From contig NZ_LR884459.1 of the NCBI RefSeq assembly GCF_904848165.1, positions 2,418,001 to 2,482,000 of the forward strand: a stretch of DNA of 64,000 bases, in the 5' to 3' direction. How positions within the stretch are numbered: position 1 is the stretch's first letter; every line of letters starts with the position of its first letter. Source of the stretch: Psychrobacter arenosus. Its GTDB lineage: Bacteria > Pseudomonadota > Gammaproteobacteria > Pseudomonadales > Moraxellaceae. The notes below the pieces were generated by a model. That model was not told the DNA's origin. It saw nothing but the letters and a program-made list of their open reading frames with translations, and made no database searches. Made by a program: the position numbers and the translations under genes. Of the stretch, positions 28,331 through 38,283 are shown piece by piece.

Positions 28331-29314
28331 TTAGCGACGCACGTCTTTAGGCGCATCACCGTTTGGCCAGTCTTTGTCTTTATTGGCTTTGACCGGGCGT
28401 GGTAAGTGGGTAAAGTAGGCGGCAATATCCACAGCTTCCTGATCCGTTAACGAGTTACCTTGACCAAAGGGCATCTTGCCCTTGATGAAGCTAGCAGCGG
28501 TATAAGTACGCGCCATACCTGCACCATCGTTAAAGGATTTATCGCCCGCTACCGCTGGGTAAATATAAGTGCCATCATCGTTATACTGGCCTTCACCGTC
28601 GGCACCGTGACAAGTTGAGCACTTCTCAGCAAACAGGGTCTTACCGGTTTCAGGGTTAGGCTCTAAGTTTTTATCTACCTTAACAAAACCGCGGCCTTCA
28701 GGGATTACACCGCTCGGCATATCTTGAGATAACCAGGTCATATAAGCCATGATAGCGTTCATATCATCTGAGCCTAAATCTAGGGCTTTACCATTCATTG
28801 AGCGCTCGAAACAGCCGTTAACGCGCTCTTGCAAAGAGTTAACTCGGCCACCACGCGAGCGATAAATAGGGAAGATTCCCGATAAACCATTCCACGGCGC
28901 TGCATAAGCTTCTGAACCATTCGCTAAGTGACAACTGGTACAGTTAAGCTGGTTGCCGACATTATCAGGCAATTCTTTATAAGTATGGTTGACGATTTGC
29001 AGACCACGTTTGATGGCGGCACCGCGCTCATCATCAGGGATAGTAGATTCGTCAGGTGCTTTGATACTAGCGCCACCTACACTAGCAGTGGCCTCACCCG
29101 CAGCACCGGCAGGCGCCATATCGGCACTAGGCATATTGGTTTTAAGCGCATCTGCTTTCGCTTCCAACGCCTTCACACGAGCGATGGCAGCAGCTTCTTC
29201 AGTGCGTTCTGTGGCTTGCACACTGTCTTTATCACTACAACCAATGAAGCTCAGCGTCGCAATAGATAAGATAGCAGTGGCAAGGGGCAGTTTGGCTGAT
29301 GAAATAATATTCAT
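28331..29314 (-). CDS. tsdA: Dihaem cytochrome c, TsdA-like thiosulfate dehydrogenase, probable lipoprotein
   Basis: A 327-residue periplasmic cytochrome with two CxxCH sites: C125-C128-H129 (CTSCH) and C232-C235-H236 (CSTCH). The segment RGGRVNSLQERVNGCFERSM (about 155-174) is the signature of thiosulfate dehydrogenases of the TsdA type, in which a cysteine in this region ligates the first haem; here that would be Cys168. TsdA interconverts thiosulfate and tetrathionate. The N-terminus has a lipobox-like FIGC (Cys26) followed by a charged, possibly coiled region (35-60), so the protein may be lipid-anchored, whereas many TsdA are soluble. No tsdB or sox genes are nearby. A general dihaem cytochrome with another role is the alternative. 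Confidence 0.72.
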   Translation of the reverse strand: MNIISSAKLPLATAILSIATLSFIGCSDKDSVQATERTEEAAAIARVKALEAKADALKTNMPSADMAPAGAAGEATASVGGASIKAPDESTIPDDERGAAIKRGLQIVNHTYKELPDNVGNQLNCTSCHLANGSEAYAAPWNGLSGIFPIYRSRGGRVNSLQERVNGCFERSMNGKALDLGSDDMNAIMAYMTWLSQDMPSGVIPEGRGFVKVDKNLEPNPETGKTLFAEKCSTCHGADGEGQYNDDGTYIYPAVAGDKSFNDGAGMARTYTAASFIKGKMPFGQGNSLTDQEAVDIAAYFTHLPRPVKANKDKDWPNGDAPKDVRR

Positions 29315-29994
29315 TGGCTAATCCTCATAACAGGGGCAACTTTAACATCAAATGAAACATAATCGCTAAGGCGCAATCTAACGGGTATAGCAGAGCAAAT
29401 TTACAGCTACGACTCATCGCTATGACTTAAAAATAAGCCATATTTCTATACTGTTTAGAGAGACAATAGGATTAATAAAAAAGATAAGAACTTTGGCAAG
29501 TGGCTGACTAAGTATCAGTCAGCGATATCACCCTATAAAACTGTAGGCTTCCTCAATAGCACTAACCCTGTGCTTATAAAAATTTATTAAAATAAATAAT
29601 TAGCTAGCTATAAAAGAATAGCTTTAAAACCTAGCAACGCAGTTAACTTTCTATTTCAGAGACAATTTCTATTTTAGAGACTTAGTTATATTCAATAAAC
29701 TTAGCAAATCTCTTATTCTTAATTCGAATTATATCATTCACTTAATTAGTTGTTGTTACATTGGTTAACCTATGTATTAACTTGTGTAACTTTTTTATTT
29801 ATAGGCTATTTAATAATAAAGGTATAAAGAAGACTATACAGGCAGATAGAGCCGAGCAGCGTGAGTGAAAAGAGGGACGCAGAATTAGCCCATGACAGAG
29901 TAACAAGGTAAGCCATTACAACCCATATATCGGCAAAATAAAACGTAAAAAGACGCATAAAATGCGTCTAGATAAGTCGAAATATCGGCAAAGG
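29315..29994. other. AT-rich intergenic region between SDR gene and cytochrome
   Basis: About 680 bases upstream of the cytochrome gene and downstream of the SDR gene, strongly AT-rich, with no convincing open frame. It contains the SDR terminator (29947-29969). No operator could be assigned. Confidence 0.4.
29947..29969 (-). terminator. Terminator of the SDR gene
   Basis: AGACGCAT and ATGCGTCT form a tight hairpin 26 bases past the stop, with a minus-strand T-run directly after it. Confidence 0.8.
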
Positions 29995-31017
29995 TTACGT
30001 CTGGCGTTTTTTGGGTTTAACCATACGGCTGGCTTTAATAGCTTGCTGAATCACCCGCTGATATTGGCTAGGAAATAAGCGTTGCACCATATCGATTACC
30101 TTGGCATCGGTACCGATTAAGCAGCGTCTTGCATCGCTCGCTACCGCAGATAAAATCACCAAAGCCGCTTGTTCGGGAGCAAAACGCAGCAGCTTATTAA
30201 ACGTTTTAATAGTCTGGTCACCGCCGCTCATGCCTAGCGTACTGATACTGTCGTTACCGCGGGCGCTATTGGCAATATTGGTCTTAATACCACCGGGATG
30301 GACGCAGGTTGCTGAGACTCCGCATTGCTGCAAATCAAGCTCTTGGCGCAGGCTTTCGGTAAACCCACGCACCGCAAACTTGCTAGCATTGTAAGCTGAC
30401 TGTGAAGGTTGCGCCGTCAAGCCAAACATGCTCGACATATTGATAATGTGGCCGTGCTCATAGGGAGCTGGCGGTCTTATTGGCGCTGACTCCGTAGCAT
30501 TAGGATTAGCATTAAAAGCAGTAGCGTCATCAATAGGCTGTTTGTTGAGTAACACGGTATTTTTAATCAGGGGTAAAAAAGCTTTGGTACCATAGACCAC
30601 ACCCCAAAAATTAATGTCCATTAACCACTTAATCTCTTCTAGACTGGCACCTTCTACTGTGGAATATAGCGCCACCCCTGCATTATTAAAGACGAAATTA
30701 ACCTTGCCATGACTGTCCATGACGGCGTCTGCCCATTTAAAGATAGCTTTAGCATCGCTAACGTCCAGGGTCGTACTAGTGACTTTAACGCCAAAGCCAA
30801 CGAGCATCTCAGCAGTTTGGGCTAGATTAATTTTATCGACATCTGCTAGGGCTACCTCGCACCCTAGCTTAGCTAGCGTTAGGGCCAAAGCACGACCGAT
30901 ACCTGAGCCTGCCCCTGTAATAGCAGCGACTTGGCCTTTAAAATAGGTTTGCAATTCATCTTGGGTCAGCGTCGGCTGGGTGAGGGCGGCGACGTGTTTT
31001 ACGAAGGGAAGTTGCAT
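29995..31017 (-). CDS. Short-chain dehydrogenase/reductase (SDR)
   Basis: A 340-residue NAD(P)-dependent oxidoreductase of the classical SDR fold. The cofactor motif TGAGSGIGRALA is near residue 36 and NNAGVA near residue 111. The catalytic Ser and the Tyr-x3-Lys lie in NMSSMFGLTAQPSQSAYNAS plus KF, near residues 194-215. Beyond the SDR core there is about 35 residues of N-terminal and 60 of C-terminal extra sequence, the latter Lys/Arg-rich at the end. An insert around residues 155-185 (Asn/Pro/Ala-rich) is unusual and may be a surface loop. The substrate is not predictable. It stands alone with its own terminator. Confidence 0.85.
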   Translation of the reverse strand: MQLPFVKHVAALTQPTLTQDELQTYFKGQVAAITGAGSGIGRALALTLAKLGCEVALADVDKINLAQTAEMLVGFGVKVTSTTLDVSDAKAIFKWADAVMDSHGKVNFVFNNAGVALYSTVEGASLEEIKWLMDINFWGVVYGTKAFLPLIKNTVLLNKQPIDDATAFNANPNATESAPIRPPAPYEHGHIINMSSMFGLTAQPSQSAYNASKFAVRGFTESLRQELDLQQCGVSATCVHPGGIKTNIANSARGNDSISTLGMSGGDQTIKTFNKLLRFAPEQAALVILSAVASDARRCLIGTDAKVIDMVQRLFPSQYQRVIQQAIKASRMVKPKKRQT

Positions 31018-31363
31018 AGTGACTGTCCTTGGTCAAAATGATATGAAAACAACAAGATTTAAAAGTATAACTTAAAACCAAGCCTAATATTTGCTATCCC
31101 TCATTGACCTATAAAAATAAGCTATGCCAATACCTTAACCAACGAGCGCAACTATGCAAAGCCAAGGCAGAAATAGTATACAGTTGATTATCAAGGCAAA
31201 ATTTTATTGCTTGTATTTTGAATAAATTGTATCAAAATCTAATGCTTTACTATTAATGCTTAGTCTTGGCCTAAATTTACTACCATAAAAAAAGCGGTAC
31301 CCAATAGCTTGGATACCGCTTCTATAATAAGAAAATCAGGAATAAGAAAATCAGGACTAAAGG
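31018..31363. other. Intergenic region between clpX and the SDR gene
   Basis: About 346 bases holding the clpX terminator and the SDR promoter region. No other feature was recognised. Confidence 0.4.
31287..31321 (-). terminator. Terminator of clpX
   Basis: AGCGGTA...TACCGCT stem with a run of seven T in the minus-strand direction, 43 bases past the clpX stop. Confidence 0.9.
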
Positions 31364-32641
31364 CTAAGCAATCTTAGGCGTAGCGCCTTCGTTGATAACC
31401 GTCTCATCAACAACGACCGTTTTTACGTCCGTCATTGAGGGCAGCTCATACATAGTCTCAAGCAAAGCATTTTCAACGATAGAGCGCAGACCACGAGCAC
31501 CAGTACGACGCTCCATAGCTTTCTTAGCGATGGCATCTAACGCTTCTTCAGTAAAGGAAATCTTCGCGCCTTCCATATCAAACAGATACTCATACTGCTT
31601 CACTAGCGCATTTTTTGGCTGGGTGAGAATCTGTACTAGCGCTGTCTCATCCAACTCTTCTAGGGTGGCGATGACCGGCAGACGACCAATCAGCTCAGGA
31701 ATCAAACCAAACTTAATCAAATCTTCTGGCTCGACTTCTTTAAACAACTCAGACACCTGACGACGGTCTTCTTTTGAGCGCACATCAGCGTTAAAGCCAA
31801 TGCCGGTCTTTTCCGTACGCTGCTGAATCACTTTATCCAAACCTGAGAATGCACCACCCACGATCACTAGGATATTGCGCGTATCCACTTGGATCAATTC
31901 TTGCTGGGGGTGCTTACGACCGCCATGTGGTGGGATAGCCGCAACCGTACCTTCGATCAGCTTAAGCAAAGCCTGCTGTACGCCTTCGCCTGATACATCA
32001 CGTGTGATAGAGAGGTTTTCACCTTTTTTACTAATCTTATCGATTTCATCAATATAGATAATACCTTGCTCGGCTTTACCCACATCATAATCAGCAGCTT
32101 GCAACAGTTTTTGCACGATGTTTTCGACGTCTTCACCGACATAACCGGCTTCAGTCAAAGTAGTAGCATCCGCCATAGCAAACGGTACGTCTAGCAAACG
32201 GGCTAGGGTCTGGGCTAATAAAGTTTTACCAGAACCTGTTGGTCCGATTAGCAGAATGTTACTTTTAGACAGCTCAACCATCGCTTCATCAGCGCCAATT
32301 TTAGCTTTCTTTTTATCAGAGGCTAATTTTTGGCTGACTTTCAAACGCTTATAATGGTTATAAACGGCAACTGCTAAAGCTTTTTTTGCAGAGTCTTGAC
32401 CGATTACGTACTCGTCAAGATGGCCACGTAGCTCTTTAGGGGTCGGTAGTTTTTTATTGACCCATGAGGTGTCTAGGTCATCATCTGAGCCTTCTACGCC
32501 AGTATCGCCATCAGCGATTAAATCGGTGCATAGCTCAATACATTCGTTACAGATATTGGCATCATCAGCCGCAATAAGTTGTTGTACTTCGTCTTTTGCT
32601 TTACCACAAAACGAACACTGTGGGGTTTTATCTTTAGCCAT
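31364..32641 (-). CDS. clpX: ATP-dependent Clp protease ATP-binding subunit ClpX
   Basis: A 425-residue AAA+ unfoldase that recognises tagged substrates and feeds them into ClpP. The N-terminal zinc-binding domain has Cys9, Cys12, Cys31 and Cys34. Walker A is GPTGSGKT, Walker B is [11 protein letters not shown], and the ClpP-docking IGF loop appears in [10 protein letters not shown]. Length is standard. clpP lies 143 bases upstream and tig further upstream on the same strand, the usual gammaproteobacterial order tig-clpP-clpX. Confidence 0.97.
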   Translation of the reverse strand: MAKDKTPQCSFCGKAKDEVQQLIAADDANICNECIELCTDLIADGDTGVEGSDDDLDTSWVNKKLPTPKELRGHLDEYVIGQDSAKKALAVAVYNHYKRLKVSQKLASDKKKAKIGADEAMVELSKSNILLIGPTGSGKTLLAQTLARLLDVPFAMADATTLTEAGYVGEDVENIVQKLLQAADYDVGKAEQGIIYIDEIDKISKKGENLSITRDVSGEGVQQALLKLIEGTVAAIPPHGGRKHPQQELIQVDTRNILVIVGGAFSGLDKVIQQRTEKTGIGFNADVRSKEDRRQVSELFKEVEPEDLIKFGLIPELIGRLPVIATLEELDETALVQILTQPKNALVKQYEYLFDMEGAKISFTEEALDAIAKKAMERRTGARGLRSIVENALLETMYELPSMTDVKTVVVDETVINEGATPKIA

Positions 32642-32784
32642 ATAGGCGCTCCTAAAAATTGAGTGATCCGGCGAAAATATAGGGGTAGGGGGATAAAGAG
32701 AATAGGATTTTTAGCGGCCACTTAAACCGCTAAAACCTTAAATCTCCCTTGCATGCGTCCTAACCCTTAGCGTCGTGAGCGCTC

Positions 32785-33462
32785 CTATAATTCTTCAGGA
32801 CGGCGTTCTAAAACGGCATCTACCAAGCCATATTCTTTGGCTTCAGGGGCATCTAGCCAGAAATCACGCTCAACATCACGCTCGATTTTCTCTAAAGGCT
32901 GGCCGGTACGCTCAGCTAAGATACGGTTGAGGCGGTCACGAATCTTCAAGATTTCGCGGGCATTAATCTCGATATCGGTTGCTTGACCTTGAGCGCCACC
33001 AGAAGGTTGGTGAATCATCACACGAGAGTTGGCTAGCGCATAACGCTTGCCTTTTTGCCCTGCCGCTAGCAAGAATGACCCCATGCTATAAGCGCCGCCC
33101 ATACAGATAGTAGAAACTTCAGGTTTGATGAAGTTCATGGTATCAAAGATGGCTAGACCTGCGCTGACCGAGCCGCCGGGTGAGTTGATATATAGATGAA
33201 TGTCTTTTTCAGGGTTTTCTGCTTCCAAAAACAGCATCTGCGCCACAATCAAGTTGGCCATATGGTCTTCTACTTGACCGGTCAAAAAGATAACGCGCTC
33301 ACGCAATAGGCGCGAGAAGATATCAAAAGAGCGCTCGCCACGAGCAGATTGCTCAACGACCATAGGTACTAAAGCACTTCTTGGGGCTTGGCTTACCGAT
33401 TGGTGCGCGCTCATTAGCAAATCGAAATGCGGGTTGGCGGTAATGCGTTCGATGTCAGACAT
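32785..33462 (-). CDS. clpP: ATP-dependent Clp protease proteolytic subunit ClpP
   Basis: A 225-residue serine peptidase subunit that forms the tetradecameric chamber of ClpXP. The catalytic Ser126 is in GGAYSMGSF and His151 in [10 protein letters not shown], with the Asp further on in the family position. The N-terminal 30 residues are longer than in E. coli and probably removed or flexible. It is preceded by AGGAAA. It lies between tig and clpX. Confidence 0.97.
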   Translation of the reverse strand: MSDIERITANPHFDLLMSAHQSVSQAPRSALVPMVVEQSARGERSFDIFSRLLRERVIFLTGQVEDHMANLIVAQMLFLEAENPEKDIHLYINSPGGSVSAGLAIFDTMNFIKPEVSTICMGGAYSMGSFLLAAGQKGKRYALANSRVMIHQPSGGAQGQATDIEINAREILKIRDRLNRILAERTGQPLEKIERDVERDFWLDAPEAKEYGLVDAVLERRPEEL

Positions 33463-33775
33463 AATAATTTCCTATCGCTATAGTTATAAGAATTAGTGAA
33501 TAAGGCGGGTAGTGGCTAGCGTTTATTTAAACCTAACGGCTGCTTTATAAATTAAAGCTAAAGGCTCAACAAATAAAGGCCGCAAAACTACACTCGAATA
33601 CTGGTCTTAATAGGGGGTAATAGCCATTTTATCAAGGGATAAGTCGACAGTTTACCTATAAAAATGCCCCAACGTCACCGTTAGGGCATCTCTATCTTCT
33701 TATGCAGCACGATAAATACAGGGCTGCATAGTTAGACAACGATTGACAGTGAGCAAATGCTCTACCAGTCGAGGA
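33463..33775. other. Intergenic region between tig and clpP
   Basis: About 313 bases holding the tig terminator hairpin near 33657-33689. The gap and terminator suggest that clpP has its own promoter here. Confidence 0.45.
33657..33689 (-). terminator. Terminator of tig
   Basis: ATGCCCcAACG...CGTTaGGGCAT stem with a three-base loop and a minus-strand ATTTTTAT tail. Confidence 0.8.
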
Positions 33776-35116
33776 TTACATCCCAGCCTGTTGCTGCTGT
33801 GAAGCTAGCAAGTCTTGGTAGCTCACTTCTTTATCAGTCACGGTAGCTTCTGACAATAAGTAATCAACCACTTGGTCTTCTAACACTACCGATTCGATAT
33901 TAGCACGTTGCTGTTGGTCGTTCGTGTAGTATTCGATAACTTCCGCAGGATCTTCGTAGTTTTCAGCCGCTTCTTTAATGAAAGTCTCAACGCGAGCTTG
34001 GTCTACTTCTAGTTTTTGTGACTCGATGACGCGAGCTACGATTACGCCTAGACGGGCAGCGCGGATAGCTTGCTCTTCGAACAACTCATCTGGCAGCATG
34101 TCTTTGTTGAAGTTGTCAGGGTTAGCACCAAACTGTTGGGCGAAACGCTGCATCATCATGTTGCGCTGACGCTCGATTTCTTGATCAACCATAGCTTGTG
34201 GGACGTCAAATTCGTTTTTGTCTAACAAGCCATCAAAGACCGCTTGCTTAACTTGGCTACGCGCAGCATTTTTGATTTCGCGTTCCATGTTTTTGCGCAC
34301 GTCAGCTTTTAGCTGCTCAAGGCCGCCTTCTGTCACACCGAATAGAGCGAAGAATTCGTCGTTAAGTTCTGGTAGCTTAGACTCTTCTACTTTCTTCAAA
34401 GTGATTTTGAATTGTGCTGCTTTACCCGCTAAGTCTTCAGCTTGATACTCTTCTGGGAAAGTCACGTCGATAGTTTTTTCTTCGCCGGCTTTCATGCCTT
34501 TGATACCATCTTCAAAACCAGGAATCATTTGGCCACTGCCGATGACTAGTTTGAAATCTTCAGAGCTGCCGCCTTCGAATTTTTCGCCGTCAACGCTGCC
34601 TTCAAAGTCAAAAGTGACTTGATCGCCTTCGTCTGCTGCGCCATCTTTATCTGCAAACTCTTGACGCTGCTTTTGTAGGTTTTCGATCATAGTATCTACG
34701 TCTTCGTCTGCTACTGACGCAGTATGACGCTCAACTTCAACTTCGCTGACACCTTGCACTTCGATTTCTGGGAAGATTTCGACAGTCGCTTGATAAACCA
34801 AGAAATCGTCTTCAAGTTTTACGTCGTCGATGTTAGGCATGCCAACCGCACGCACGTCTTCCGCTTTAATCGCTTCAAAAACGGTATCACGGATAACGTC
34901 GTTGATCACTTCTTGCTGGATACCAGCGCCATATTGGGCACGGATATGCGATACAGGCACGCGACCTTTACGGAAACCGTCGATTTTTGCGGTTTTAGCC
35001 ACTTGATTGATGCGACCGTTAACTTTGTTTTGAATCTTTTCAACAGGGACCTTAACGGTAAGTTGAGTTTGATTGTCTGAAAGCTTATTAGTAGTAACTT
35101 GTAAATCTGTTGCCAT
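33776..35116 (-). CDS. tig: Trigger factor
   Basis: A 446-residue ribosome-associated chaperone with peptidyl-prolyl isomerase activity. The N-terminal ribosome-binding domain includes [18 protein letters not shown] (about residues 46-63), corresponding to the G-F-R-x-G-x-x-P signature. The FKBP-type domain follows (about 160-245: [14 protein letters not shown] and [20 protein letters not shown]), then the helical C-terminal substrate-binding domain. Length is standard. It is first in the tig-clpP-clpX cluster. Confidence 0.97.
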   Translation of the reverse strand: MATDLQVTTNKLSDNQTQLTVKVPVEKIQNKVNGRINQVAKTAKIDGFRKGRVPVSHIRAQYGAGIQQEVINDVIRDTVFEAIKAEDVRAVGMPNIDDVKLEDDFLVYQATVEIFPEIEVQGVSEVEVERHTASVADEDVDTMIENLQKQRQEFADKDGAADEGDQVTFDFEGSVDGEKFEGGSSEDFKLVIGSGQMIPGFEDGIKGMKAGEEKTIDVTFPEEYQAEDLAGKAAQFKITLKKVEESKLPELNDEFFALFGVTEGGLEQLKADVRKNMEREIKNAARSQVKQAVFDGLLDKNEFDVPQAMVDQEIERQRNMMMQRFAQQFGANPDNFNKDMLPDELFEEQAIRAARLGVIVARVIESQKLEVDQARVETFIKEAAENYEDPAEVIEYYTNDQQQRANIESVVLEDQVVDYLLSEATVTDKEVSYQDLLASQQQQAGM

Positions 35117-35367
35117 GTTGAATACACCTTTGGGTTAATTGGGGGCAAACGGCCGGGTAAATTAGGCGCCGATAATTACCGATTGCCACGCTATAAGTAC
35201 GAAATAACAGCTAAAAAAGCGAATTGCGGTTCAATTTGAACCAAAAAACTGGTCTTGCGGTAAAATTTTAAAAGTAGAATAGTATAGTCTATCTCAGTAT
35301 TAAAGTAAAAATTATCTATTCAGCTAAGGGCTGTGGACTAAGGCTAAGCTGTTTGCCCACTTTAAAT

Positions 35368-36060
35368 CTAAACCGATGTCAGTTGGGGCAGCAGTTGCGC
35401 AATGGCTTGCGCCCTATGGCTCACTTGGTTTTTGCGCGCACTTTCTAACTCAGCCGCGCTACTGTTTAATTCAGGCAGCCAAAATAAGGGGTCATAGCCA
35501 AAGCCGTTGTCACCCCGCGGTGCCGTTAAAATTTCACCTTGCCATAACCCTTGCGCAATAATAGGTAACGGGTCGTCAGCGTGACGCACCATAGCCAGCA
35601 CACACACGAAAAGTCCTGCAATAGGAGCTTCAGGATTATTAGCTCGATTAGGGTTATTAGTACGAAAAGCTTGTAAGTCTGCCAACAGCTTGGCATTATT
35701 ATTCGCATCATTGCCATGCTCACCGGCATAGCGGGCTGAGTAAATCCCGGGCGCATTGTCTAAGACTGGCACACACAGACCCGAATCGTCCGCGATAGCG
35801 GGTAGGCCACTACGGCGACTGGCGTGACGCGCCTTGATAATGGCGTTCTCTATAAAGCTTAAGCCGTCCTCTATGGCATCTTCTATATTAAGCTGACCTT
35901 GTGGGATTATTTCGACATCCAGTTGGGCATCGGCAAATAAGCGCTGAAATTCGCCTAACTTGCCTTTATTATTACTCGCCAATACCCAACGCTTGCCCGT
36001 ATGCCCTGACTCTATCAGGCTATTGGCAGTAGGTTGTACTAAAGCAGTAGAGGAGTTCAT
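35368..36060 (-). CDS. rdgB: Non-canonical purine NTP pyrophosphatase (RdgB/HAM1 family)
   Basis: A 230-residue enzyme that hydrolyses dITP, XTP and similar deaminated purine nucleotides, keeping them out of DNA and RNA. It shows the family start [17 protein letters not shown] (about 26-42), the [30 protein letters not shown] region with the catalytic acidic residues, GIYSARYAG and [19 protein letters not shown] 36060 follows GCGAGG, while the upstream in-frame start at 36207 adds 49 residues with no family match, so I use 36060. Confidence 0.94.
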   Translation of the reverse strand: MNSSTALVQPTANSLIESGHTGKRWVLASNNKGKLGEFQRLFADAQLDVEIIPQGQLNIEDAIEDGLSFIENAIIKARHASRRSGLPAIADDSGLCVPVLDNAPGIYSARYAGEHGNDANNNAKLLADLQAFRTNNPNRANNPEAPIAGLFVCVLAMVRHADDPLPIIAQGLWQGEILTAPRGDNGFGYDPLFWLPELNSSAAELESARKNQVSHRAQAIAQLLPQLTSV

Positions 36061-36778
36061 TGGGCCTCGCTTTTGATAAGTGATAGAAAGATAAATAGTA
36101 GAAAATAATAAACGGATGATACCTTGCCTTGCCTCTAAGGTGTAGTCAAAAAGTGTGGCGCTATAGCCGCCTGCAATAGTGTCAAAAGTAGCCAATGGTA
36201 ACGCCAATTAAAATAAGGTATCAGGTTGAAATAAGACTAAATTGTATAACATTCAGTAACTGTGATGCCTGCCTAAGCTTGTTATACTGTGCGACAAGAC
36301 TTCAGACAATGAGTGTCTTCTGTCTCTTACTTAATAGAGCAAAACCATCGTTGTTTTATTTTGCACGTCTGCTTTAGCGCTACTATTTTAATGGGGTTTA
36401 TTTTAAGCCAAATTAGAATAGCGTTATGAAAAGCTAAGTTTTTTCTGGCACTCTCTTGTGCTGTGAACTTCGCCTAGGTAACATAAGCCGCTGTAGTCAT
36501 TACCAACGTGTATCTCTTGCCAAGGACTATTTAGGCAGGAGAGAAGTCAAGTAAGTTCGAGGGCTGCTGCGTGCAGTCACTTCTTTCTACTTTTAATAAC
36601 AATTCAGCCATTTTGACCGAAACTCTTGGCTGCTATAAACGATTTTTTACAGTCGCTTAAGCAGTGCTAGTGTCCTGATAGGGTCTGTATGACAGGATTA
36701 GGATGTCATTAGTCTATTTAGACTATGAGGCTAAACTATAAAAAGAGCAGCGGTTAAACCAGCCAAGGATAAAATAAT
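36061..36778. other. Divergent intergenic region rdgB-sodB
   Basis: About 718 bases upstream of both rdgB and sodB. I looked for a Fur box before sodB and found none with a convincing match. Short open frames here look non-coding. The sodB promoter was not resolved. Confidence 0.4.
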
Positions 36779-37408
36779 ATGTCAAACATTACCCTTCCTG
36801 ATCTACCTTACGCCAAAGACGCTCTAGAGCCACATATCAGTGCTGAAACGCTTGAGTTTCACCATGACAAGCATCACGCTGCTTATGTGAACAAGCTAAA
36901 TGAATTGCTACCAGGTTCAGGCCTAGAAGACAAAACCTTGCCAGAAATCATCCAAGCAACGGCTAAAGATGACAGCAAACAAGGTATGTTTAACCAAGCC
37001 GCGCAAGTTTGGAACCACACGTTCTATTGGAACTGCATGACCCCAGAAAACGGTGGCGGCGCTCCAACTGGCGATCTACAAGCGAAAATCGACGAAGATT
37101 TTGGTTCGTATGACAAATTCCGCGAAGAGTTCAAAAACGCAGCTTTAACTCAGTTCGGTTCAGGCTGGGCTTGGTTGGTTGCTGACACTGAAGGCGGCAA
37201 ACTGTCTATCCTAAAAACAGCCAACGCTGACACCCCATTAGCTCATGGCAAAGTGGCTGTGTTGACTTGTGATGTGTGGGAGCACGCTTACTATATCGAT
37301 TACCGTAACCGTCGCCCAGACTACGTAGACACTTTCCTAGACAAACTAGTGAACTGGGACTACGCAAACGCGAAATACAAAGGCCAAGACGCTGGCGTTG
37401 AAGAGTAA
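36779..37408 (+). CDS. sodB: Superoxide dismutase [Fe]
   Basis: A 209-residue cytoplasmic Fe/Mn-type superoxide dismutase. The metal ligands are in EFHHDKHHAAYVNKL (first His), WNHTFYWNCM (second His) and DVWEHAYYIDYRN (Asp and last His). The WNHTFYW and FGSGWAWL segments favour iron over manganese. No signal peptide. It is followed by a terminator and by a nickel superoxide dismutase cluster about 0.5 kb downstream, so the cell can use two metals for the same task. Confidence 0.96.
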   Translation: MSNITLPDLPYAKDALEPHISAETLEFHHDKHHAAYVNKLNELLPGSGLEDKTLPEIIQATAKDDSKQGMFNQAAQVWNHTFYWNCMTPENGGGAPTGDLQAKIDEDFGSYDKFREEFKNAALTQFGSGWAWLVADTEGGKLSILKTANADTPLAHGKVAVLTCDVWEHAYYIDYRNRRPDYVDTFLDKLVNWDYANAKYKGQDAGVEE

Positions 37409-37954
37409 GTTTAGCTGATAAATTTACGCTTTAAGTGAATGTCTAATGATAGAAAAGGATACCTTCGGGTGTCCTTTTTTTTCGCCTATTTTTCATGGAT
37501 GGATTTTTTTAACTAGGGTTTGTTCAATTAATTTAACTACATAGTCGCAGTTTATAAACAAGACAAAAGGTAGGTGAAAAAGTAATGTGCCATTTTAGAG
37601 GAATTTGAATTAATAGAGAAAAAACAGAGATTTATAGAATAATAAATAGCTTTTATAAAAGTTTTTAATGGCCGTAAGCCAAGTAAATAAGAGGGTTGAT
37701 GTTGGCAGGCTATTTAAAGTGAGCCGCCATAAAAGGTTAATCAAAGCAATTTATAATGAGAAGAGTTCACATTTATAGTGAATGAAAGCATAAAAAAATA
37801 TATACTACTATTAAGTTTATCTAACCTATTTATGCTTTTTATTGGCTATTTTCTAGTAGTGAATAGCTATTATTTTTAGGTAAGACAAGCACTTACTATA
37901 ACTTCTGGATAATAGTTATCTATTATTTTGCTTAGGACTATTTAGGAGCTTTTT
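37409..37954. other. Very AT-rich region upstream of the Ni-SOD cluster
   Basis: About 546 bases beginning with the sodB terminator. It contains a 10-base inverted repeat AAAGCATAAA (37785-37794) and TTTATGCTTT (37829-37838) ending in a T-run, and a second imperfect one around 37861-37921 just before the small His-rich gene. These could be a small transcript with terminator, or operators. No coding frame was accepted. Confidence 0.4.
37453..37482 (+). terminator. Terminator of sodB
   Basis: GGATACC-TTCG-GGTGTCC hairpin with a stable UUCG tetraloop and eight T. Confidence 0.93.
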
Positions 37955-38176
37955 ATGTACCGTTTTTCTGCTGCCTCCACTGCTTTTGGCGCCTTATTGG
38001 CTGTTGTGATAAGTCTGATGACGAGCACGCAAGCCTTAGCTCATACTGGTCATGACCATACTGCTGACACTTCGCTACTGATGCATATGCTGTTTTATGG
38101 CAGCCTTATTTTGCCCATTGCACTAGGGCTTTGGTTTGGCTATCGCTATGTGAAGCAACACAAGGCTCGCCGCTAA
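37955..38176 (+). CDS. Small His-rich single-pass membrane protein next to Ni-SOD
   Basis: A 73-residue protein beginning MYRFSAASTAFG after a clear AGGAG. Residues 1-29 look like a signal peptide ending in ALA; cleavage there would expose the mature N-terminus HTGHDH, with three histidines in six residues. A transmembrane helix (about 46-64) and a short basic tail follow. The AHTGHDH motif after a signal peptide recalls the start of HupE/UreJ nickel permeases, but the rest is far too short for one. It sits 107 bases before sodN. I infer a role in nickel handling for Ni-SOD. No family with assigned function was recognised. Confidence 0.75.
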   Translation: MYRFSAASTAFGALLAVVISLMTSTQALAHTGHDHTADTSLLMHMLFYGSLILPIALGLWFGYRYVKQHKARR

Positions 38177-38283
38177 TGGTCAGTCTTGACCGCTTATTCA
38201 GTCAGCACAACGTTATGACGTGAGTGCGCCTGCCTTGGCAGCGTCTCCCATTTATTTATCTTATGAAAATAAAGGAACCTGAC

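Noticed and set aside
31392..31760. 122-codon plus-strand frame inside clpX
   Set aside because: Shadow of clpX, Ser/Arg-rich, no start signals.
36195..36377. 60-codon frame between rdgB and sodB
   Set aside because: Overlaps only the false upstream extension of rdgB, lacks a ribosome binding site and has spacer-like composition.
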